A program made the position numbers and the translations under genes. The notes under the pieces were generated by a model. That model was not told where the DNA came from. It saw nothing but the letters and a program-made list of their open reading frames with translations, and did no database searches. A stretch of DNA of 7,084 bases, from assembly GCA_007131435.1 (NCBI GenBank), contig SLQM01000214.1:1-7084 (forward strand). The letters are read 5' to 3'. This DNA is from Syntrophomonadaceae bacterium (lineage in GTDB: Bacteria > Bacillota > Dethiobacteria > DTU022). This document shows, in pieces, positions 1 through 6,824 of the stretch. Positions within the stretch are counted from its first letter, which is position 1. Each line of letters opens with the position of its first letter.

Positions 1-78
1 ATACACCGCCATGGTGGAGAAATCTGGGCCGAAGGTGAACCGGGTAAAGGGGCATGCTTCTACTTTACGCTGCCTTAA
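1..78 (+). CDS. C-terminal end of a sensor histidine kinase (partial, 5' end outside window)
   Basis: Frame 1 is open from the first base and ends with TAA at 76-78, giving 25 residues. They include HGGEIWAEGEPGKGACFYF and end in TLP. This is the G2-box end of the HATPase_c domain of two-component sensor kinases (pattern GG.IW..S..G.GS.F.F.LP), which binds ATP and phosphorylates the conserved histidine. The usual Ser before the Phe of the GS.F.F block is replaced by Ala-Cys here. Nothing can be said about the sensor domain or the partner regulator, which lie to the left. No hairpin with a T-run follows the stop, so transcription might continue towards hisG. Confidence 0.85.
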   Translation: MHRHGGEIWAEGEPGKGACFYFTLP

Positions 79-128
79 AACTTTTAAACTAAATTCTCTC
101 CACTTTCATCCCCCTGCTATGCTTCCAA

Positions 129-163
129 TTGACACAGACCAGCCTACATGCTACCTTTATACT
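129..163 (+). promoter_or_regulatory. Weak candidate promoter for hisG
   Basis: A perfect -35 hexamer TTGACA lies at 129-134. The best -10 match, TATACT at 158-163, is 23 bp away, which is too far for a normal sigma-A promoter. With a normal 17-bp spacing the -10 would be TACCTT at 152-157, a poor match. The position 30-60 bp before the hisG start is sensible, but neither pairing is convincing. Confidence 0.28.
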
Positions 164-192
164 ATTCGTAAATAAAGGAGCGAGAATTAATT

Positions 193-1065
193 ATGAATAA
201 ATTGAAGCTGGGCCTGCCAGCCGGCAGCTTGCAAAACACTACCATGGATATGTTTAAAAAGGCCGGCTACAATATTCATATCGGGGAACGTTCTTACTAT
301 CCCTATATTGATGATGAAGAGATCGAGTGTGTTCTGATGCGGGCTCAGGAAATACCGAAATACGTTGAAGATGGTATTTTGGATGTTGGATTAACCGGCA
401 AAGACTGGATAAATGAGACGAGTGCAGATGTAATAGAGCTGGCTGACCTGCATTATTCAAAACGGGGACTGCGCCCGGTACGCTTAGTGCTGGCTGTCCC
501 ACAGGATTCGCCGATCAATAAGGCTGAGGATCTTGAAGGTAAAAGAATAGCCACCGAGCTGGTTGAAAGCACCAGGCGCTATTTAGAAGAGAAGGGGGTC
601 AGCGCATCTGTTTCTTTTTCCTGGGGTGCAACTGAAGTTAAGCCTCCCCTGCTGGCCGATGCAATTTCTGAACTAACAGAAACCGGCCGCTCGCTGAAGG
701 CCAATAACCTGAGGGTGATTGACACAATCCTGGTTTCTACTCCCCGGGTAATCATGAACCAGGCCAGCTTTGATGATGCCTGGAAGAAGAAAAAAGTGGA
801 TAACATGATCACCCTGTTGAAAGGCGCCCTGCTGGCTGAACAAAAAGTTATGTTGAAGATGAATGTGCACAGCAGCAACCTTGAAAAAGTTGTCGATTTG
901 CTGCCGGCGCTGCGTAAGCCCACAATTTCAAACCTCTGTGCAGAAGAGTGGGTTGCAGTTGAAACTGTTGTTGACGAAAAGATAGTCCGCACACTGGTTT
1001 GCGAGCTGCAAGAAGCAGGGGCTGAAGGAATCCTGGAATTTCCGATGAATAAGATTATTCCTTAA
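193..1065 (+). CDS. hisG: ATP phosphoribosyltransferase, long (HisG_L) form
   Basis: This enzyme catalyses the first step of histidine synthesis, joining ATP and PRPP to give phosphoribosyl-ATP, in the cytoplasm. The 290-residue protein opens with MNKLKLGLPAGSL, the typical start of the family, followed by DVGLTGKDW (64-72). The PRPP-binding segment is LLADAISELTETGRSLKAN (153-171), equivalent to the family's GLADAI.DLV.TG.TL. Residues from about 215 to 290 form the C-terminal ACT-like regulatory domain (HisG_C), so this is the long, histidine-inhibited form that does not need HisZ. AAGGAG at 175-180 precedes the ATG by 12 nt, and no better start is seen. There are no other his genes nearby. 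It is followed after 21 bp by a foldase gene on the same strand, so co-transcription is likely but has no metabolic logic. The family call is firm. Confidence 0.95.
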   Translation: MNKLKLGLPAGSLQNTTMDMFKKAGYNIHIGERSYYPYIDDEEIECVLMRAQEIPKYVEDGILDVGLTGKDWINETSADVIELADLHYSKRGLRPVRLVLAVPQDSPINKAEDLEGKRIATELVESTRRYLEEKGVSASVSFSWGATEVKPPLLADAISELTETGRSLKANNLRVIDTILVSTPRVIMNQASFDDAWKKKKVDNMITLLKGALLAEQKVMLKMNVHSSNLEKVVDLLPALRKPTISNLCAEEWVAVETVVDEKIVRTLVCELQEAGAEGILEFPMNKIIP

Positions 1066-1086
1066 ATAGAAAGAGGGGGATTGAGA

Positions 1087-2049
1087 ATGAGTAAACTTGA
1101 TAGTGTATTAGAAAAATATAATGACTACCTAAAGCCGCAGTTGCTGCTTGGTGTTATCACACTTTTATTGGTGGCAGTTATTGTGATGGCAGTAATGCTT
1201 GCCCAGCAGCCTGCTGCTGCCGACCGGGAAAATGGGATTGTGGAAGGGGATAATGGTAATCTTGTTGCAACGGTCAATGGTGATCCTATCACCAGGGATC
1301 AACTCTTCCAGGCCATGTATGACCAGGGCGGCCAGGAAGCCCTGGACCAGTTAATTACCCGTAAGCTGATCATCCAGGAAGCTGAAAGACTGGGTTTGTC
1401 TGTTTCAGAAGAAGAGCTTGATCTGGAAATACAATCCATCGTAGACGAGAGCTTCCAGGGAAATGAAGAGGAACTGCAGACGGTTTTAGAATTCTACGGA
1501 ATCAGCATGGAATCTTTCCGGGACGATGCCCGCCTTAACCTGCTCGTCAGGAAACTTGCCAGTGAACAGCTTGAGGGCACGGAAGAGGAAACCCGCCAAT
1601 TTTTTGAAGAAAATCGTTTCCTTTTTGACCAGGAAGAAGAGGTAGAAGCAAGGCATATCCTTGTAGAGACTGAGGCTGAAGCTGACGACATATTAGCGCA
1701 GCTTGAAGAGGGGGAAGATTTTGCAGCCCTGGCAGCTGAATATTCTCTTGATACTTCAAATAAAGACCAGGCAGGCTACCTGGGATTTTTCGGGCGTGGC
1801 ATGATGGTGCCTGAATTCGAGGAAGTAGCTTTTGGTTTAGAAATTGGTGATATTAGCCAGCCTGTAGAAACAAACTTTGGTTTTCATATCATTGAACTGT
1901 TAGATCGGCAAGATGGAACTGAAGCTGTTTTTGAAGACGTTGAAGAACAGGTAAGGGAAGCGATGATAGAAGAAAAAATTCCTTCTATTATAAATCAGCT
2001 GGTAAGAACTCTTTACGAGCAGGCGGATATAGAATATTACCTGGAATAA
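1087..2049 (+). CDS. Membrane-anchored parvulin-type peptidyl-prolyl cis-trans isomerase (PrsA/SurA-like foldase)
   Basis: This is probably an extracytoplasmic foldase that isomerises X-Pro bonds and helps secreted proteins fold. The 320-residue protein has a short cytoplasmic N-terminus, one hydrophobic segment at about 19-39 (signal anchor), a SurA-N-like helical region (about 55-180) and a parvulin domain (about 185-275). The parvulin domain starts with EARHILVETE and carries GYLGFFGRGMMVPEFEEVAF (230-249) and NFGFHIIEL. The conserved parvulin histidines are H190 and H267. There is no lipobox cysteine, so unlike classical PrsA it is held by a membrane helix rather than a lipid. The protein is very acidic: about 73 Asp/Glu against about 21 Lys/Arg. 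I chose ATG 1087 over the in-frame TTG at 1081. The AGGGGG at 1074-1079 is 7 nt from the ATG but only 1 nt from the TTG. It lies 21 bp after hisG, probably in the same transcript. Confidence 0.9.
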   Translation: MSKLDSVLEKYNDYLKPQLLLGVITLLLVAVIVMAVMLAQQPAAADRENGIVEGDNGNLVATVNGDPITRDQLFQAMYDQGGQEALDQLITRKLIIQEAERLGLSVSEEELDLEIQSIVDESFQGNEEELQTVLEFYGISMESFRDDARLNLLVRKLASEQLEGTEEETRQFFEENRFLFDQEEEVEARHILVETEAEADDILAQLEEGEDFAALAAEYSLDTSNKDQAGYLGFFGRGMMVPEFEEVAFGLEIGDISQPVETNFGFHIIELLDRQDGTEAVFEDVEEQVREAMIEEKIPSIINQLVRTLYEQADIEYYLE

Positions 2050-2071
2050 ATTTTACCGTCTAACGAGATGA

Positions 2072-2836
2072 CTAAACCCTGGTGGACTGTCTCTTGTGGC
2101 GCCTGGACTGGGCGAGCCTGATTGCTTCCTGGTGAGCACCTGTCTCGATGCTGTCATCTAAGTCCTCCAGGTTGCTGTCCTGGCTTCTGTATTCCAGCGA
2201 TTTTTGCAGTAAATAGTCAGTGAGCCATGGATTTTTGGGCAGTAAAGAACCGTGCAAATAGGTGCCGATTACATTTTTGTAAACGGCGCCTTCTTTTTTG
2301 TCCTGTCCATTATTGCCGAAACCTGTAACTACTTTCCCCAGTGGCTGAACCGAAGGGCCAAGAAATGTTTTCCCTCCATGGTTTTCAAAACCAACCAGGG
2401 TTTTTGAAGGGCTCCACAGCATGCACTCTACAATCGCATTACCGATTAATCTTTCATCGCCTGCCTCGGTGAAGAGATCAACAAACCCTAACCCGCCAAT
2501 TTTTTCACCGTTCTGCAGCCTGTAATAGTGTCCCATCAGCTGATATGATCCGCATACTGCAAAGATTGCCATCCCCTCTTCAACCGCTTTTTTCATTTCC
2601 ACACTGCGATTTTTTAGATCAGCGGCAACAAGCTTTTGGTCGCTATCCTGTCCCCCGCCCATGAAAAGCAGGTCGCACTTTGCAAAAATGATTTTACTTC
2701 CAGGTTCAACAGGGATTATGTTTACCTTGATTCCCCGCCACTGGGCCCTTTTTTGCAGGGCAACCAGGTTTCCACGATCCCCGTAGAGGTTTAAATGTGC
2801 CGGATAGAGATGGTAGATATTTATATGACGTTGCAT
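2072..2836 (-). CDS. gatD: Lipid II isoglutaminyl synthase, glutamine amidotransferase subunit GatD
   Basis: GatD releases ammonia from glutamine and passes it to MurT, which amidates the D-Glu of the lipid II stem peptide to D-isoglutamine at the inner face of the membrane. The 254-residue protein is a CobB/CobQ-type class I amidotransferase domain. It contains LNLYGDRGN (16-23), the oxyanion-region MGGGQDSDQ (59-67), the nucleophile C95 in FAVCGSYQLMG, and the catalytic H195 in GTYLHGSLLPKNPWL. In the family the third catalytic residue is an Asp supplied by MurT. The C-terminus has an extra basic tail (RRHKRQSTRV), making it slightly longer than the usual ~240 residues. Its ATG shares one base with the murT stop (TAATG). 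A GGGAGG site 7 nt upstream lies inside murT. It is the last gene of the CBS-murT-gatD cluster. Confidence 0.94.
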   Translation of the reverse strand: MQRHINIYHLYPAHLNLYGDRGNLVALQKRAQWRGIKVNIIPVEPGSKIIFAKCDLLFMGGGQDSDQKLVAADLKNRSVEMKKAVEEGMAIFAVCGSYQLMGHYYRLQNGEKIGGLGFVDLFTEAGDERLIGNAIVECMLWSPSKTLVGFENHGGKTFLGPSVQPLGKVVTGFGNNGQDKKEGAVYKNVIGTYLHGSLLPKNPWLTDYLLQKSLEYRSQDSNLEDLDDSIETGAHQEAIRLAQSRRHKRQSTRV

Positions 2837-4287
2837 TACTGTTCCTCCCAGTAAGCTTTTCCGAGGCCCATATTATTAAGCATGCGGCGAATCTCCAGCA
2901 TGGCCGTATAGTTGGGCATGATAAATAGATTTTTTCCGCTGCCATGGCTGTTTATTGCTTGTTCAAACGCTCTGCCTGTATCTTTATCCACATTTAGTTT
3001 TTCTTGGCTGAAACCAGCATACTTTAATCGAACAGCCATTTCCTGTGCCCTGAGACCTGTCAGGTAAATTGCCGGAAATAGTTCTTGAACTGATAACAGT
3101 TTTTCAAAATCCACATCCCATAACCATGATATGTCGCGGCCGTCTGCAATTTTATCATTAATCGCCACCAGTAAAATGTTTTCCTCTTTGCCTGTAATCA
3201 AGGTTCTTAGAACCTCATTAGCTCCAACAGGGTTTTTAATCAGGGCCATAGTTATATTCATTTCTGCTGTTTTAAAAAACTCCATCCGCCCAAAAGCGGG
3301 AACTGCTTTTCCCAGCGCACTGACAATATTTTTACCCGGCACTTCCAGCGCTTTTGCGCAGGTGGCGGCGGCCATAAGATTATAAATGTTGTAAATACCG
3401 GGCAGGGGTGTATTTAAACTTATCAATTCCCCTGCGAGATCAATTTCCAGTGAAATTTTATTACCGGGTCCTGGTTGATAACCGGTAAGCTTAACATCCG
3501 GATCCGGCCTTTTATATTGACAGGCAGGGCATTGGTAGTGTCCCAGGTGGGCAAAATATATTTTAGCATAGGCCAGTTTTTCTTTACATAGAGGGCATGT
3601 TTTTAGATCCCGGCTGCTATCCTGAAAATCATCATCAGGGAGGTTTATTTCCAGGCCGTAGGTAAAAGTTGTTATATCCTGATTATTAACAATCGCAGTT
3701 AAAGTGGGATCGTCTGCATTGATCACGCTAAATGATCCCGGACTTAATGAATCCAACCCTTTTTTAATTGATTGCTGTACTTTGTCCACTTCACCGTAAC
3801 GATCAAGTTGATCCCGGAAGATGTTTGTTAAAACAATCCCCAGGGGTGTTGTCTCCAGCGTAACTGCCGGCAGGGCACCTTCGTCGACTTCCAGGATAGC
3901 ATAATCTGCAGATATAAGGCCTCTTAAAGTTGCATTGGATATAAGTGCTGAAGCAATGCCCCAGGACATGTTGGAGCCGGATTGGTTATGAATACAGGAT
4001 TTGCCTGCTTCCTGTAGGATGCTTGTGATAAGGGAGGATGTAGTCGTTTTTCCGTTGGTACCGCTTACTATTAAGTTTCCGTAAGCGGTTTGGCCTGCCA
4101 GGTAGCTGACTATTCGGGGGTTTAGGGAGAGCGCTACTCTACCAGGCAGCGTGGTGCCTCCGTGTCCGAGGATGCGGGTTGTTAAAGATAATGTTTTGGC
4201 GGCCCAAATTCCTGGTAATATATTTGTTACAGGCAGGCGGCTATGATGACCGCCTGCCTTGTTTGCTGCCCTGCTGTTCTTGATCAT
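2836..4287 (-). CDS. murT: Lipid II isoglutaminyl synthase, Mur-ligase-like subunit MurT
   Basis: MurT uses ATP to activate the D-Glu alpha-carboxyl of lipid II and accepts ammonia from GatD. With the start at 4287 it has 483 residues. A Mur ligase central domain carries the ATP-binding loop SGTNGKTTTSS (75-85), followed by EVDEGALP and TNIFRDQLDRYGE. A four-cysteine zinc ribbon is inserted at C231/C234 and C253/C256 (CPLC...CPAC), as in known MurT proteins. The C-terminal DUF1727 domain has KNPVGANEVLRTL, DGRDISWLWDVDFE (382-395) and PNYTAML. An Asp in this stretch is expected to complete the GatD catalytic triad. ATG 4287 overlaps the CBS stop by 4 nt (ATGA), implying translational coupling. 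An in-frame ATG at 4302 would add five residues. Neither has a strong Shine-Dalgarno sequence, so the start is uncertain. Identity is firm. Confidence 0.94.
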   Translation of the reverse strand: MIKNSRAANKAGGHHSRLPVTNILPGIWAAKTLSLTTRILGHGGTTLPGRVALSLNPRIVSYLAGQTAYGNLIVSGTNGKTTTSSLITSILQEAGKSCIHNQSGSNMSWGIASALISNATLRGLISADYAILEVDEGALPAVTLETTPLGIVLTNIFRDQLDRYGEVDKVQQSIKKGLDSLSPGSFSVINADDPTLTAIVNNQDITTFTYGLEINLPDDDFQDSSRDLKTCPLCKEKLAYAKIYFAHLGHYQCPACQYKRPDPDVKLTGYQPGPGNKISLEIDLAGELISLNTPLPGIYNIYNLMAAATCAKALEVPGKNIVSALGKAVPAFGRMEFFKTAEMNITMALIKNPVGANEVLRTLITGKEENILLVAINDKIADGRDISWLWDVDFEKLLSVQELFPAIYLTGLRAQEMAVRLKYAGFSQEKLNVDKDTGRAFEQAINSHGSGKNLFIMPNYTAMLEIRRMLNNMGLGKAYWEEQ

Positions 4288-4748
4288 AGGTCTGCCATGC
4301 ATTTAACAATATCAGCCCTGGTGACCACCCCTACCAGTTTGCCGGCATTGTCAACAACAGGCACACGGTTTATATTTCTGCGGTTCATCAATTTTGCAGC
4401 TTCACCTGCATCAGCATCCTGGTTAATGGTAAAGACTTTTTTTGTCATTACCTTCTCAACCTGAGTAGTCCCTAATCGATCGAATCCTTTTTTAACGCTT
4501 GCCAGGTCGCTGACATCCACGTAAGGTGAAACCCAACCGGATAAACTGGTATGGGTTACAACACTGTTTTGGTGCGCATACTTGATTATATCTGTATCAG
4601 ATATTATTCCGATCACTTTATCTTCAGAATCAACAACCGGCACACCGCTGATATTGCGATCGGCCAGTAAATCGAGGGCTTCTTTTATAGTTAGACTCCC
4701 TGTAATACTGACAGCCGGTGAACTCATAATATCTTTTACTTTTTGCAT
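4284..4748 (-). CDS. Two-CBS-domain protein, probable adenine-nucleotide sensor of the murT-gatD operon
   Basis: This small cytoplasmic protein (154 residues) consists of two CBS domains. CBS1 is at about 1-58 (VKDIMSSPAVSI...NISGVPVVD...VIGIISDTDII) and CBS2 at about 98-154 (VEKVMTKKVFTI...NINRVPVVD...LVGVVTRADIV). A linker of about 40 residues separates them. Both carry the S/T-x-x-D motif (S50/D53 and T143/D146), which contacts nucleotide ribose and phosphate in known CBS pairs, so AMP, ADP or ATP binding is plausible but not shown. There is no catalytic domain. I chose ATG 4748: GGGAGG at 4756-4761 is 7 nt from it but only 1 nt from the alternative ATG at 4754. The TGA stop overlaps the murT start, so it is probably made with MurT and GatD. 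Its target is unknown. CBS-only proteins are common and often have unrelated roles. Confidence 0.88.
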   Translation of the reverse strand: MQKVKDIMSSPAVSITGSLTIKEALDLLADRNISGVPVVDSEDKVIGIISDTDIIKYAHQNSVVTHTSLSGWVSPYVDVSDLASVKKGFDRLGTTQVEKVMTKKVFTINQDADAGEAAKLMNRRNINRVPVVDNAGKLVGVVTRADIVKCMADL

Positions 4749-4780
4749 TACCATGCCTCCCGTGTATTTATATAAGGTCT

Positions 4781-4792
4781 AGGTTTAAACCT
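4781..4792. repeat. 12-bp perfect palindrome upstream of the CBS-murT-gatD cluster
   Basis: AGGTTTAAACCT is a perfect 12-bp palindrome. It sits 33 bp before the CBS start and 39 bp after the stop codon of the ferredoxin-ASKHA gene, in the only gap on this strand between 2072 and 6672. It could be an operator for the downstream operon. No T-run follows it on the minus strand, so it is not an intrinsic terminator. I found no good sigma-A promoter in this 91-bp gap. The best -10-like hexamer, TAGAAT, has no -35 at proper spacing. Confidence 0.35.
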
Positions 4793-4839
4793 GTGGTAAA
4801 GATATTCTACAGCAGGCTTGTTTTATCCTTCCTCAAACT

Positions 4840-6672
4840 TTACTGAAAGGCCATGGCTTCAACAAATATATCCTGGAAATCAGGCCTTGTTGACAGCTCA
4901 AGATGTTCAACTTTTGCAGGCAGTTCTACCGCGCGTTCGCGTATTGTTTTTGACGCAAGAGCCATCCTGGAGCCATCGCCTGCCGCATTGCCGACTGCGA
5001 TTATTTTATCCGGTGGCAGCTGGGGCAGCAGGCCAATTTTTAATGCGCTTTCTTTTCGTACATAGTTTCCAAATGCCCCGGCCAGCAGAACTTTATCGAG
5101 GTCTTCTTCGCGGATTCCCGCTTCTTTAAGCAGGATCATCAGGCCGGCATAAATTGCTCCCTTAGCAAGCTGTAGTTCCCTCAGGTCCCCCTGTGTAAGG
5201 ACTATATCTTCACCGGATTCTGATTCCTCGGCCGTGACAAGGACGTATTCATAGCCGCCTTTGCCTTTGCGCAGCCGTTTTTTAAAATGCTCTGCTACTT
5301 TTTCCGGCTGTTCTTCAGGGTTAACAAACCTTCCGCTTGGCTCCACCAGTCCGGCATCAAGCAAGGCTGCAGCGCCATCTATCAGGCCCGAACCGCAAAT
5401 GCCGCAAGCCGGTGCATCATCAATAGTCTTAACGACTATATTTCCATCTAGATAATCAACTGATTCAACAGCACCTGAGGCGGCCCGCATTCCATGTTTA
5501 ATCTGTGCTCCTTCGAAAGCCGGCCCGGCTGCAGTTGAACAGGCCATTAACCTGCCATTGGCTTTTAAAACAAGTTCCCCGTTCGTGCCGATATCTATAG
5601 CGGCACAATTATCGCTGCGCTGGTCCATATCGGTGGCCAGGATCACTCCTACAGTGTCTGAACCGACATATCCAGCAATATTTGGTAAAAATGTAACCCT
5701 TCCCCCGGGATTTATTTTTATACCCAGTTCGCAAGCTTCAACTTCTAAGGCCCTGCTGTAAGCAGGGATGAAGGGTGCAGGAGCCAGGTAAGTGGGATCA
5801 ATGCCCATGAAAAGATGACTCATAGTAGTATTGCCTACCGCAACTAACTCATAGATCCTGTCCCGGGCAACCCTGGTTTCTTTCATTAACTCTTTTATTA
5901 TTTTATTGACCGCTTCAATTACTTTATCCTGAAGTTGTTTCAGGTTTTCAGCGCTTTCAGAGGCATGGGTTATTCGTGAAATAACATCGGCGCCATAAGC
6001 ATTTTGCGGGTTTGTTGCAGCTGAAACTGCAATTATTGATGCATCAGTTAGATCAATCAAAGATCCCATGATTGTTGTTGTCCCAATATCAAAGGCCACA
6101 CCATAAACCTGATCGCCCGTATTGCCTGGCTCAACAGAGATAATCCTGTCCCCGCTTATTGCTGCTGTGACTTTATAACCATTGCCTCGCAGTAGTTTTG
6201 GCAGGTTAGCAAGCTCTCTTAAGCTGATATCTAAACCGGTTTGTCCCAGTTTGCCCAGCAGTCTTTCAAGATCGGCAGTCTGGTCTTTTACCGCAGGTCG
6301 TTCAAGTTTTAATTCACTTTTTTTGATAATGGGGTCGCATTCCAGTTTCTCAACCCCACCGGCCAGGCTCGTTTTACGTAGGTGGGCATCTTTTTGAACT
6401 GGGACTTCAATTGTCATGTCATTTTCAATTGTTCTTTGGCAAGCCAGGACCCAGCCTTTTTCTAAATCAGTTGCAGATAAGTGTTTTTTTTCTGCAGATG
6501 TTGGTGCAGCTTTTTCACCTTCAGTAAGCTTTACCCGGCATTTTCCACAGGTTCCCCTGCCCGCGCAGTCACCTTCAATATAAAGACCGGCCTGGTCGGC
6601 AGCTGTAAGGATGCCAGTACCTTTATCAACTTCAATTTCTTTATTCTGGGGAATGAAAAATATTTTAGGCAC
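4840..6672 (-). CDS. [2Fe-2S] ferredoxin-ASKHA ATPase fusion, RACo-like reductive activator of corrinoid proteins (DUF4445 family)
   Basis: The 610-residue protein has two parts. Residues 1-95 are a plant-type [2Fe-2S] ferredoxin domain with C36, C42 and C45 (C-x5-C-x2-C, in CAGRGTCGKC) and C78 in LACQR. Residues about 188-600 are an ASKHA (actin/sugar kinase/Hsp70-like) ATPase. It shows DIGTTT (195-200), VGNTTMSHLFMG (279-290), IDIGTNGEL (359-367), CSTAAGPAFEGA (378-389), GICGSGLIDG (424-433) and LAGAFGNY (530-537). In characterised relatives (RACo and related O-demethylase activators) the protein uses ATP to push an electron onto an oxidised Co(II) corrinoid protein. No corrinoid protein, methyltransferase or CODH/ACS gene is in the window, so the partner is unknown. 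The start is GTG, with AAGGAG 10 nt upstream (6683-6688). It follows tRNA-Arg and a terminator hairpin with almost no room for its own promoter. Family call is firm, substrate is inference. Confidence 0.88.
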   Translation of the reverse strand: MPKIFFIPQNKEIEVDKGTGILTAADQAGLYIEGDCAGRGTCGKCRVKLTEGEKAAPTSAEKKHLSATDLEKGWVLACQRTIENDMTIEVPVQKDAHLRKTSLAGGVEKLECDPIIKKSELKLERPAVKDQTADLERLLGKLGQTGLDISLRELANLPKLLRGNGYKVTAAISGDRIISVEPGNTGDQVYGVAFDIGTTTIMGSLIDLTDASIIAVSAATNPQNAYGADVISRITHASESAENLKQLQDKVIEAVNKIIKELMKETRVARDRIYELVAVGNTTMSHLFMGIDPTYLAPAPFIPAYSRALEVEACELGIKINPGGRVTFLPNIAGYVGSDTVGVILATDMDQRSDNCAAIDIGTNGELVLKANGRLMACSTAAGPAFEGAQIKHGMRAASGAVESVDYLDGNIVVKTIDDAPACGICGSGLIDGAAALLDAGLVEPSGRFVNPEEQPEKVAEHFKKRLRKGKGGYEYVLVTAEESESGEDIVLTQGDLRELQLAKGAIYAGLMILLKEAGIREEDLDKVLLAGAFGNYVRKESALKIGLLPQLPPDKIIAVGNAAGDGSRMALASKTIRERAVELPAKVEHLELSTRPDFQDIFVEAMAFQ

Positions 6673-6690
6673 CGTATCTCAACTCCTTGT

Positions 6691-6721
6691 AAATAAATAA
6701 AGCAACCTGTTGCAGGTTGCT
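6691..6721 (-). terminator. Intrinsic terminator after tRNA-Arg
   Basis: On the minus strand the stem AGCAACCTG / CAGGTTGCT is a perfect 9-bp hairpin with a 3-nt CAA loop, followed at once by TTATTTATTT. It begins 7 nt after the tRNA CCA end. The T-tract is interrupted by A residues, so termination may be incomplete. There is no T-run on the plus-strand side, so it works in one direction only. The ribosome binding site of the ferredoxin-ASKHA gene begins 2 nt beyond the T-tract. Confidence 0.82.
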
Positions 6722-6728
6722 CCTTGGA

Positions 6729-6803
6729 TGGTGCGCCCGCAGGGATTCGAACCCCGACTTCAGGCTCCGGAGGCCTGCGTGATATCCCTTTCACCACGGG
6801 CGC
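6729..6803 (-). tRNA. tRNA-Arg, anticodon CCG, with encoded CCA
   Basis: Read on the minus strand, the sequence folds into a complete cloverleaf. The acceptor stem is GCGCCCG/CGGGCGC (7 bp) with discriminator A and encoded CCA at 6729-6731. The D stem is GTGA/TCAC with an 8-nt loop. The anticodon stem is CAGGC/GCCTG with loop CTCCGGA, giving anticodon CCG (6768-6770), which reads the Arg codon CGG. The variable region has 4 nt. The T stem is CGGGG/CCCTG (one G-T wobble) with loop TTCGAAT. No structural defect is seen. It has its own promoter upstream and a terminator directly downstream. Confidence 0.96.
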
Positions 6804-6824
6804 CTGACAATATAGCACAATGTC

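Noticed and set aside
67..95. AT-rich near-palindrome after the histidine kinase stop as a terminator
   Set aside because: The TTAAAA/TTTTAA arms are separated by a single base and contain no GC stem, so they cannot form a stable hairpin.
4749..4839. Sigma-A promoter for the CBS operon (TTGAGG with TAGAAT)
   Set aside because: The spacing is 21 bp and the -35 is weak. A second pair nearer the gene would leave almost no leader.
4818..5129. Plus-strand ORFs opposite the ferredoxin-ASKHA gene
   Set aside because: They are antisense shadows of a gene with clear conserved motifs and have no ribosome sites or family features of their own.
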